NCBI GenBank assembly: GCA_023423675.1
Contig: JAFAFD010000361.1
Coordinates: 1-13,054 of the forward strand
Source of the DNA: Pseudomonadota bacterium
Lineage (GTDB): Bacteria; Pseudomonadota; Gammaproteobacteria; Xanthomonadales; Xanthomonadaceae
Length of the DNA: 13,054 nucleotides
Reading direction: 5' to 3'
Positions 1 through 4,760 of this stretch are shown piece by piece. A program made the translations under genes and the position numbers. The notes below the pieces were generated by a model. The model was not told the DNA's origin, did not search any database, and was given only the letters and a program-made list of their open reading frames with translations. The first letter of the stretch is position 1; each line of letters opens with the position of its first letter.

Positions 1-370
1 CGTCGGGGTAGCGCTCGGCTCCCCAATGTTGGCCGCACTTGCGGAAAAGATCCTCTACCGGGTCCGCCCCAAGCCGCGCGCGCGCTTGGCTGATGCCGCT
101 GCGCGCAGGCAGATCCAGCGATGCCAAGCCTTGGGCGCAGATGTTCAGCCGCCTGGCTACTTCATGCACCGGTTCATCGCGGAACAGGGCCATGCCAAGC
201 ACCAGCCACAGCACCTGATCGCTGGGCAATCTACGCCTGCGTATGGTGGCCTGCGAGGAGAGCCCCAACGCGCTGGACACCCATTCAACCGGGATGTTCT
301 GGGTGAAGGTGCTCAGGTCGGAGAAATTGAGCAGGTCACCAAGGTCGAGCAGCTGCTGTTGGATGGACAC
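1..370 (-). CDS. IS4-family transposase, N-terminal part (runs off the left edge)
   Basis: The 123 visible codons match the N-terminal domain of IS4-group DDE transposases, the DNA-binding region that precedes the catalytic domain. Recognisable pieces are IPVEWVSSALGLSS, an IRRRRLPSDQVLWLVLGMAL block, FRDEPVHEVARRL, and a SGISQARARLG segment before the edge. The catalytic DDE residues are not in view, so activity cannot be judged. The only plausible start is GTG at 370: the frame is open back to a TAA at 422-424 without ATG or another GTG. The only Shine-Dalgarno-like GGA (377-379) lies inside the right arm of a hairpin (371-404), suggesting translation is normally poor. The reading is independent of the plus-strand frame in the same place, which gives no recognisable protein. 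The family is clear; the exact IS name is not. Confidence 0.85.
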   Translation of the reverse strand, partial: MSIQQQLLDLGDLLNFSDLSTFTQNIPVEWVSSALGLSSQATIRRRRLPSDQVLWLVLGMALFRDEPVHEVARRLNICAQGLASLDLPARSGISQARARLGADPVEDLFRKCGQHWGAERYPD

Positions 371-404
371 AAAAAATCCGATGCCAGAAGACTGGCATCG
401 GATT
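371..404 (-). terminator. 13-bp perfect hairpin plus T6 ahead of the transposase start
   Basis: On the minus strand AATCCGATGCCAG, loop TCTT, CTGGCATCGGATT is followed by a run of T that overlaps the stem end, giving six T in a row (376-371) and then the GTG start of the transposase at once. It has the form of a rho-independent terminator. Because it lies inside the IS between its end and the gene, it probably stops or blocks outside transcription. IS10 and IS50 are known to fold read-through transcripts so that the transposase start is hidden; this hairpin is placed to do the same. It may also serve as the effective terminator for mla transcripts that cross the broken native one. Confidence 0.6.
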
Positions 405-420
405 CTGATTGGCTCAGCTG

Positions 421-438
421 CTTAAGTGAACAGCATTA
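421..438 (-). repeat. Candidate IS terminal inverted repeat
   Basis: The minus strand reads TAATGCTGTTCACTTAAG here. Its spacing pattern, a TAATGC tip followed by a TTAAG about ten bases in, resembles the end of E. coli IS4 as recalled. It sits about 50 bp upstream of the transposase start, where an IS end is expected. The partner repeat is outside the window, so the call rests on position and resemblance only. Confidence 0.45.
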
Positions 439-457
439 CGCCAAGGCGGGGTTTTTT
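439..457 (-). terminator. Interrupted terminator of the mla operon (5' half)
   Basis: Twenty bases after the mlaA stop the minus strand reads AAAAAA, then CCCCGCC TT GGCG, and then changes to the IS end TAATGC. A complete terminator of this common bidirectional type would continue with GGG and a T run, completing a CCCCGCC/GGCGGGG stem. Here the stem is cut after four of seven closing bases and there is no T tract. The simplest reading is that the IS inserted in the descending arm. The missing half should lie beyond the far end of the IS, outside this window. Confidence 0.55.
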
Positions 458-476
458 AATGCGCAGGCCAACGCGA

Positions 477-1469
477 TCAGTTGGTCCAGTTCGGCATCGG
501 CATGGCATCCACCGGGATCGGTGAATTCTCATCGTCGCTGCCACGCTCGCGCTTGCCGCGCAGGTCGTTCTCGATCTGGTAGTTGCGGCGCTGCAGCCAG
601 GCATCGCGCACCAGCGCGTACTCATCCACCGCCGAGCTGCGCAGGTCGTCCACCGCCATCAGCTGCGCGCGCGTATCGATCAGCTGCAGGCCCTGCAGGC
701 CAATGCGGACCTTGTCTTCCTCGATCGTGCGTATAGGCGACAGCGGTATGTCACCGGCCAGGCCGAACACATCGCGCACGGTACGCGGGCCGAAGAACGG
801 CAGTTCCACGTAGCGCGAGCGGCGCCAGCCCCAGGCACCCAGGGTCTGCCCGAAGTCCTCGCGGCGGTTGGGCACCATCGCCTTGCTGGCAGGATCGAAC
901 AGGCCACCGACGCCCAGCGTCGAGTTGATCAGGAAGCGCCCCAGTGTATCCCAGGCATCATCCGGGCGGCCCTGCAGCAGCTGGTTGACGATGGTGACCG
1001 GCGAACGGATGTTGCTGAAGAAGTTGCTGACCCCGGTACGCGCGAAGCGTGGCACCACGTGGGTATAGGCGGTGGCCAGCGGACGCGCGATCACGTTGTC
1101 CACGCCCACGTTGAAGCGGTGCACGCGACGGTTCAGCGGCTCCCACGGGTCGTAGGCGGCGGTGGTCGCAGCGGTGCCGGCGTTGCCGTACAGCGCGTCG
1201 AAATCATCGTCGCCACCGGGCGCAGCGGCGGCGGTGGTGGCGACATCGGTTTCGGCATCGGCTCCAGCATTCGTGGCCGGCGGCGGCGTGGCCGTTGTGT
1301 CGTCCATGGCAGCCGCAGGTGCCGCGTCAACCGTACCGGCATCGGCAGCAGGTGTGGCGGCCGGAACCACGGTGTCGGCCACCGGCGCATCGCTGCGCGC
1401 GGGCTTGCCGGCACAGGCGGTGAGCGCCAGGGCCAGGATCATCAGGGGAAACGCGCGTACGACGTTCAT
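477..1469 (-). CDS. mlaA: MlaA (VacJ) outer-membrane lipoprotein with long N-terminal tether
   Basis: MlaA removes misplaced phospholipids from the outer leaflet of the outer membrane, next to a porin in known systems, and hands them to MlaC. The product is 330 aa. Residues 1-19 are a lipoprotein signal (MNVVRAFPL, then a hydrophobic run, then LTAC), with Cys19 the likely lipidated residue. Residues 20-106 are an Ala/Thr/Pro/Asp-rich stretch of low complexity. The conserved domain begins at DPWEPLNRRVHRFN (107) and includes RFLINSTLGVGGLFD, FGQTLGAWG, YVELPFFGP and a DEYALVRDAWLQRR block near 282-295. E. coli MlaA is about 250 aa and lacks the tether. ATG at 1469 is chosen over ATG at 1493 because it places the signal peptide at the N-terminus and sits one base after the mlaB stop. 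It is last in the operon, and its terminator appears to be broken by an IS. Confidence 0.93.
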   Translation of the reverse strand: MNVVRAFPLMILALALTACAGKPARSDAPVADTVVPAATPAADAGTVDAAPAAAMDDTTATPPPATNAGADAETDVATTAAAAPGGDDDFDALYGNAGTAATTAAYDPWEPLNRRVHRFNVGVDNVIARPLATAYTHVVPRFARTGVSNFFSNIRSPVTIVNQLLQGRPDDAWDTLGRFLINSTLGVGGLFDPASKAMVPNRREDFGQTLGAWGWRRSRYVELPFFGPRTVRDVFGLAGDIPLSPIRTIEEDKVRIGLQGLQLIDTRAQLMAVDDLRSSAVDEYALVRDAWLQRRNYQIENDLRGKRERGSDDENSPIPVDAMPMPNWTN

Positions 1470-1470
1470 G

Positions 1471-1782
1471 TCAGCTCGCAGCAGAAGGTGCATTGAAGTC
1501 CAGATCGGGCGACAGCCGGTAGGCTGCGCTCAGTTCGTTGAAACCGGCCGGGGTGCCGGAAATCGACAGCGGGTGGCCCTGGGTGCGGGCACGCGCGGCC
1601 AGTTCGGCCAGTAGCGCCAGGCCGGCGCTGTCCACGCGCTCGACCTCGCCCAGTTCCAGCCGTGCCAGCTTTGCCGGCAACGCCTGCAGCTGCGGCCACA
1701 GGGCGATCACCGCGGCACGGTCGAGCACCCCGCGCAGGCGCAGGGTGTCACCTTCCAGCAGCGCCAGTGGCTTACTTGCCAT
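1471..1782 (-). CDS. mlaB: MlaB, cytoplasmic STAS-domain subunit of the Mla ABC complex
   Basis: MlaB binds the ATPase MlaF on the cytoplasmic side and is needed for assembly and activity of the MlaFEDB complex. The protein is 103 aa, the usual size for a single STAS domain. The domain is visible as GDTLRLRGVLDRAAVIALW at the start, LELGEVERVDSAGLALL (43-58) and PLSISGTPAGFNELSAAY (71-88). Ser52 in the VDSAG loop occupies the place of the Thr that is important in E. coli MlaB. The frame is open far upstream, but the ATG at 1782 is the right start: it overlaps the mlaC stop by 11 bp, and the sequence before it does not look like STAS. No clear ribosome site precedes it, so coupling to mlaC translation is likely. 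Confidence 0.9.
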   Translation of the reverse strand: MASKPLALLEGDTLRLRGVLDRAAVIALWPQLQALPAKLARLELGEVERVDSAGLALLAELAARARTQGHPLSISGTPAGFNELSAAYRLSPDLDFNAPSAAS

Positions 1783-2434
1783 TGCCGGCCGGTCCGGCCT
1801 GCATGCTGCCGTTGCGCAGTTCGCTGGCCACCTGCTTGATGCCCTTCTGGCGCAGCGGGGCATCGAACTGGTTGCGGAAGGTCTGCACGTAGGAGATGCC
1901 TTCGATGTTGACGTCGAAGATCTTCCACTGGCCGTTGACGTTGCGCATCCAGTACTCGACCGGGGTCGGCTCGTTGCCGGCACGCACCAGTTCGGTGGCC
2001 ACGCGCACGCCGCGGTTGCCCGGCAGCGGGCTCTCGCCCTTCAGGCGGAAGCTCGGCTTGCCCTGGATGTTCAGCAGGGTCGAGCCGTAGCGCTGCATCA
2101 GGCTGTCGGCCATCGCATCGGCAAACAGCTTGATGTCGGCATCGGAGGCGCCGCGGGCGTGCGTGCCCAGCACCAGGCGCGCGGCATATTCGCGGTCGAA
2201 GGTGCGGGTCAGTTCGCTGTCGATGTAGCTGCGCAGGCTGGCCGGGTTGCTGGTGAACTCAGCGCGGCGCTGCTGCAGGGTCGACATGATGCGGCTGCTG
2301 GCGTCGATGACCACCTTGCCGGCCTGACCCTGCGGGGCGGTCACGGCGGGGGCGGTGGACTGCGCCTGGGCCAGGAACGGGGAAGCCAGCAGCAGCGACG
2401 AGGCCAGCAGGGCCGGGATCAGTTTCATCTTCAT
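1772..2434 (-). CDS. mlaC: MlaC, periplasmic phospholipid-binding shuttle protein
   Basis: MlaC ferries phospholipid across the periplasm between MlaA and the MlaD ring. The product is 220 aa, close to the E. coli length of 211. Residues 1-24 form a Sec signal peptide (MKMKLIPALL, a Leu/Ala/Ser core, and a cut after AQA). The body shows the Tol-Tol-Ttg2D family pattern: a helical part with YIDSELTRTFDREYAARLVL and a DADIKLFADAMADSLMQRYG block, then the sheet region with VRVATELV and a YWMRNVNGQWKIFDVNIEG block near 155-180, which forms the lipid cavity. Its ATG overlaps the mlaD stop by four bases (ATGA), which suggests coupled translation. A second ATG two codons downstream (2428) is possible. 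Confidence 0.93.
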   Translation of the reverse strand: MKMKLIPALLASSLLLASPFLAQAQSTAPAVTAPQGQAGKVVIDASSRIMSTLQQRRAEFTSNPASLRSYIDSELTRTFDREYAARLVLGTHARGASDADIKLFADAMADSLMQRYGSTLLNIQGKPSFRLKGESPLPGNRGVRVATELVRAGNEPTPVEYWMRNVNGQWKIFDVNIEGISYVQTFRNQFDAPLRQKGIKQVASELRNGSMQAGPAGNGK

Positions 2435-2952
2435 GGTTGCGGTTCCGTTGCAGGCGACTGCTCGCCATCGTTGGGTTTCTGGCCAGCGCCACCGGCGTTG
2501 CCACTGAACATGTACTTGCCGACCAGCTGCAGCAGGTCCACCGCTGGCTGGGTGAAGACGATCTCCTCACCGGGCTTCAGTACCTCCGGATCACCGCCGG
2601 GCTGCAGACCGATATAGCTCTCGCCGAGCAAACCGCTGGTGAAGATGCCGGCGGAGGTATCGGCCGGCAGGTCCTTGACCTTGCTGTCCATGCGCAGGGT
2701 CACGATCGATTCGAACTTCACCGGGTCCAGTTCGATCGAGGCGACCTGGCCGACGGTGACGCCGCCGATCTTCACCGGCGCCTGCTTGCGCAGCTGGCCG
2801 ACCTGGGAGAAGCGCGCCTTCAGCTCATAGCCCTGGCCGCCCCAGCTCCAGCGCTGGTTGGTCGAGGCCACGGCCAGCACCATCAGCGATGCCAGGGCCA
2901 GCAGCAGGAATGCGCCGACGGAGAATTCGAGTCTGGGACCGCGTATGGCCAT
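2431..2952 (-). CDS. mlaD: MlaD, inner-membrane anchored MCE-domain protein
   Basis: MlaD forms a hexameric periplasmic ring on top of MlaE and passes lipid between MlaC and the transporter. The 173-aa protein has one N-terminal transmembrane helix at about 10-30, then a single MCE domain at about 41-118 with the typical LKARFSQVGQLRKQAPVKIG, GVTVGQVASIELDP and SGLLGESYIGLQPGG segments. A helix after it (VDLLQLVGKYMF, 138-149) corresponds to the central pore helix of the family. The C-terminus is a short Gly/Pro/Glu-rich tail. A modest ribosome site (AGG, eight bases before the ATG) lies in the 58-bp gap after mlaE. The length fits E. coli MlaD (183 aa). Confidence 0.94.
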   Translation of the reverse strand: MAIRGPRLEFSVGAFLLLALASLMVLAVASTNQRWSWGGQGYELKARFSQVGQLRKQAPVKIGGVTVGQVASIELDPVKFESIVTLRMDSKVKDLPADTSAGIFTSGLLGESYIGLQPGGDPEVLKPGEEIVFTQPAVDLLQLVGKYMFSGNAGGAGQKPNDGEQSPATEPQP

Positions 2953-3010
2953 GTGGATTACCTGATCGAGTCGTGGTGGCCGCGCGCCCTGCGCACCGCC
3001 GGAGGAGGGG
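2953..3010 (-). other. 58-bp spacer between mlaE and mlaD
   Basis: This is the only real gap inside the mla operon; every other junction overlaps or is one base apart. It holds an AGG ribosome site just before mlaD. I see no terminator, since there is no T run, and no convincing promoter. The genes on both sides are therefore probably on one transcript. Confidence 0.5.
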
Positions 3011-3760
3011 TTAGGTGAACAACATTGCCGACAGCACGAAGTTGAACATCAGCACCAGCAGCGAGGCGTTGACCACCGCACGGGTGGTGACCACCGAGGT
3101 GCCTTCGATGGTCGGCTCGGCGTGGAAACCGACGTAGGACGCGACCAGCGCGGCGGTGCCGCCGAAGATCGCCGACTTCAGCATCGCCACGCCGAAGTCA
3201 TCCCAGAAGTCCACGCTGTTGCGCAGCGCCGACCAGAAGACGCCATTGTCCAGGCCCAGCACGTGCACCGCTTCGAAGTAGCTGGCACTGATGGCCAGCG
3301 AACAGAAGATGCCGGTCAGCAGCGGCACGGTCAGCACCGCCGCCCAGAAGCGCGGGGCCACCGCCTTGGCCACCGGGTCGATGGCCATCAGCTCCAGCGC
3401 CTTGATCTGGTCGGTGGCACGCATCAGGCCCAGTTCGGCGGCGATCGAGCTGCCGGCGCGGCCGATGAACAGCAGCGCGGTCAGCACCGGCGCCAGTTCG
3501 CGGTACAGCGACAGGCCGAGCAGGGTCGACAGCGCGTCGGCCGCACCGAAGGTGGTCAGCGTGCGGTAGCCCTGCAGGGTCAGCACCAGGCCGACGAAGG
3601 CACCGCCGACGGCGATGATCGGCAGCGAGCGCGCGCCGATCTTGTAGATCTCGCGGGTCAGCTCGGCGAGGAAATCACGCGTGGGCAGCGAACCGCGCAG
3701 CACGGTCAGCGAGAACAGGCCGGCGCGGCCCAGCGAACGGGTGGCTTGCACGAACGGCAT
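3011..3760 (-). CDS. mlaE: MlaE, permease subunit of the phospholipid ABC transporter
   Basis: MlaE is the membrane-spanning subunit; two copies pair with two MlaF ATPases under the MlaD ring. The 249-aa protein has an N-terminal amphipathic part, then hydrophobic segments near 46-66, 78-100, 139-165, 190-212 and 228-249. The family signature is the cytoplasmic loop at about 100-135 (GRAGSSIAAELGLMRATDQI, then LELMAIDP), which docks on the ATPase, followed by PRFWAAVLTVPLLT. FWSALRNSVDFWDD (175-188) and the ending VLMFNFVLSAMLFT are also typical. The length is normal. The ATG shares one base with the mlaF stop (TGATG) and has a good ribosome site, GAGGG at 3772-3768, seven bases ahead. Confidence 0.95.
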   Translation of the reverse strand: MPFVQATRSLGRAGLFSLTVLRGSLPTRDFLAELTREIYKIGARSLPIIAVGGAFVGLVLTLQGYRTLTTFGAADALSTLLGLSLYRELAPVLTALLFIGRAGSSIAAELGLMRATDQIKALELMAIDPVAKAVAPRFWAAVLTVPLLTGIFCSLAISASYFEAVHVLGLDNGVFWSALRNSVDFWDDFGVAMLKSAIFGGTAALVASYVGFHAEPTIEGTSVVTTRAVVNASLLVLMFNFVLSAMLFT

Positions 3761-4557
3761 CAGGCAACCCTCGCGCGCGGCGCGGCATCGAACGGAATGG
3801 GGCCATCAGGCTGGCCGTGCAGGAACTGCCGCAGCAGCGGGTCCTGGCTGGACTGCAGCGCTTCGGGCGTGCCCTGGAACACGATGCCGCCATTGGCAAT
3901 GGCGATCACCTGGTCGCAGATCGGCAGGGTCTCGTGCACGTGGTGGCTGACGATGATGCTGGTCAGGCCCAGGCTGTGGTTGAGGCGCTGGATCAGGCTC
4001 ATGATGACCCCCGAGGCGATCGGGTCCAGCCCGGTCAGCGGCTCGTCGTAGATCATCAGCGGCGGGTCCAGGGCCAGCGCGCGGGCCAGAGCCACGCGGC
4101 GCGCCATGCCGCCGGACAGCTCGCGCGGCCAGGCATCGGCGGCGGCCAGCAGGCCCACCGCGTGCAGCTTCATCTGCACCAGCCGGCGCAGCACCGCCGC
4201 CGGCAGGCGGGTATGGGTGCGCAGGGGCAGGGCGACGTTCTCGGCCACGGTGAGGTCGGTCAGCAGGCCATTGCCCTGCAGCAGCACGCCCACGCTCTTG
4301 CGCATTTCCAGCAGCGCGCCGCTGTCATGCGGGATCGGCATGCCGAACAGGGTGACCTCGCCGGCGACCGGGCGCAGTTCGCCGGTCAGCGCGGCCAGCA
4401 GGGTCGACTTGCCGCTGCCGGACGGGCCCAGCACGGCAGTGATGCTGCCCTGCGGAACCTGCAGGGAAACGTCACGCAGGATCGTGCGTCCGCTCCGGTC
4501 GATGCGGACGTTGGACAACTGCACCAGACTGGAGGCGGAAGCCGACATGGGCACCAT
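3760..4557 (-). CDS. mlaF: MlaF, ATPase subunit of the phospholipid ABC transporter
   Basis: MlaF supplies energy for lipid transfer through MlaE. The 265-aa protein has all ABC ATPase motifs: Walker A GPSGSGKS (44-51), Q-loop Gln94 in VLLQGNGLL, signature LSGGM (147-151), Walker B LMIYDEP with Asp171 and Glu172, the D-loop TGLDP, and the switch His205 in IIVSHHVHE. The C-terminal tail ends in an Arg/Ala/Pro-rich segment. It is the first gene of the operon. ATG 4557 is used; ATG 4548 (MSASASS) is an equal alternative. Neither has a recognisable Shine-Dalgarno sequence, and the bases just upstream are A/T-rich (CTAAAAAACGTTA). A leaderless or very short-leader transcript is conceivable but unproven. 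Confidence 0.94.
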   Translation of the reverse strand: MVPMSASASSLVQLSNVRIDRSGRTILRDVSLQVPQGSITAVLGPSGSGKSTLLAALTGELRPVAGEVTLFGMPIPHDSGALLEMRKSVGVLLQGNGLLTDLTVAENVALPLRTHTRLPAAVLRRLVQMKLHAVGLLAAADAWPRELSGGMARRVALARALALDPPLMIYDEPLTGLDPIASGVIMSLIQRLNHSLGLTSIIVSHHVHETLPICDQVIAIANGGIVFQGTPEALQSSQDPLLRQFLHGQPDGPIPFDAAPRARVA

Positions 4558-4586
4558 TAACGTTTTTTAGACATCGAAGGGTGGGG

Positions 4587-4598
4587 TCAGCCGGCTGA
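4587..4598. repeat. 12-bp perfect palindrome TCAGCCGGCTGA
   Basis: Six-base arms with no spacer, about 30 bp upstream of the mlaF start and probably inside the mla leader or promoter. One further pair (G4585/C4600) also matches outside a mismatch. Its function is unknown, and a chance match is possible for this one alone. Confidence 0.4.
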
Positions 4599-4608
4599 AC
4601 ATAAGCAG

Positions 4609-4623
4609 ACTGGACGGTCCAGT
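4609..4623. promoter_or_regulatory. 15-bp perfect inverted repeat ACTGGACGGTCCAGT, candidate operator
   Basis: Seven-base arms around a single G, centred about 60 bp upstream of the mlaF start and flanked by the A/T-rich patches ATAAGCAG and ATTGTGG. The size and symmetry suit a homodimeric repressor of the TetR type or similar. Its place suits control of the mla promoter; the recC start is about 140 bp away. No regulator gene is in the window, so the identity of the protein is only a guess. Confidence 0.45.
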
Positions 4624-4661
4624 ATTGTGGCACGTCGCGGCCACCGGCAGGCCGGGACAAT

Positions 4662-4678
4662 TTCCGGCGGCGCCGGAA
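4662..4678. repeat. 17-bp perfect inverted repeat TTCCGGCGGCGCCGGAA
   Basis: Eight-base arms around one G, in the middle of the divergent region. As RNA the strand could also fold into a short GC-rich stem with a small loop, but no T run follows, so it is not a terminator. A protein-binding site is the more likely role if it has one. Confidence 0.45.
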
Positions 4679-4686
4679 CAATCCAT

Positions 4687-4702
4687 CGCAGCGCTCGCTG
4701 CG
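4687..4702. repeat. 16-bp inverted repeat CGCAGCGCTCGCTGCG
   Basis: Seven-base arms with a CT centre, eight bases after the preceding palindrome. GC-rich words of this kind arise easily in such genomes, so this one is less telling than the A/T-containing repeats on either side. Confidence 0.35.
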
Positions 4703-4709
4703 CGCCCCA

Positions 4710-4723
4710 GTGACGTGCGTCAC
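4710..4723. promoter_or_regulatory. 14-bp inverted repeat GTGACGTGCGTCAC, candidate binding site
   Basis: Six-base arms around TG, about 40-50 bp before the recC ATG, where a regulator or the -35 region of the recC promoter would lie. The left part, TGACGT, is a weak -35 match, but there is no convincing -10 at the right distance. The function is unproven. Confidence 0.4.
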
Positions 4724-4745
4724 CATTGAATACTGCCGGGCGTCC

Positions 4746-4758
4746 TGCACACTGTGCA
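4746..4758. promoter_or_regulatory. 13-bp inverted repeat TGCACACTGTGCA abutting the recC start
   Basis: Six-base arms around a C, ending two bases before the recC ATG at 4761. It takes up the place where a Shine-Dalgarno sequence would be. It could be a small hairpin in the mRNA or a DNA site that covers the start of transcription; the sequence does not decide between them. Confidence 0.4.
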
Positions 4759-4760
4759 CG

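Larger units (their letters stand above)
1..438 (-). mobile_element. IS4-family insertion sequence, one end only
   Basis: This is the transposase-proximal end of an insertion sequence that continues beyond the left edge. The minus-strand reading frame from 370 encodes an IS4-type transposase N-terminus. The outer limit is set at about 438 because the minus-strand sequence from there, TAATGCTGTTCACTTAAG, resembles as I remember it the terminal repeat of E. coli IS4, and because the host-like sequence beyond it reads as half a terminator. The element lies in the same orientation as the mla operon, directly downstream of it. The other end and the target duplication are outside the window, so the exact boundary could be off by a few bases. 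Confidence 0.65.
4558..4760. promoter_or_regulatory. Divergent control region between mlaF and recC, rich in palindromes
   Basis: This 203-bp gap must contain the promoters of both the mla operon (leftward) and recCBD (rightward). No clean -35/-10 pair with correct spacing could be picked out on either strand, and no LexA-like box was seen. It contains six short perfect inverted repeats, listed separately, with arms of 6-8 bp and centres of 0-2 bases. No small gene or RNA is evident. Confidence 0.6.

Noticed and set aside
439..457. Plus-strand terminator CGCCAAGGCG followed by GGGTTTTTT
   Set aside because: Read rightward the stem would be only three or four base pairs with a two- to four-base loop. 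It makes more sense as the remaining half of a leftward terminator.
26..736. 236-codon plus-strand frame at the left edge
   Set aside because: It runs through the IS, the terminator region and into mlaA antisense. The minus strand carries the recognisable transposase and mlaA.
3122..4051. 309-codon plus-strand open frame over mlaE and mlaF, and similar frames over mlaA-mlaD
   Set aside because: It is the shadow of conserved minus-strand genes with complete motifs. The translation is low in hydrophobics and rich in Gln/His/Arg, and no family is seen.
4558..4760. LexA/SOS box before recC
   Set aside because: No sequence resembling the proteobacterial or Xanthomonas LexA palindromes was found in the region.
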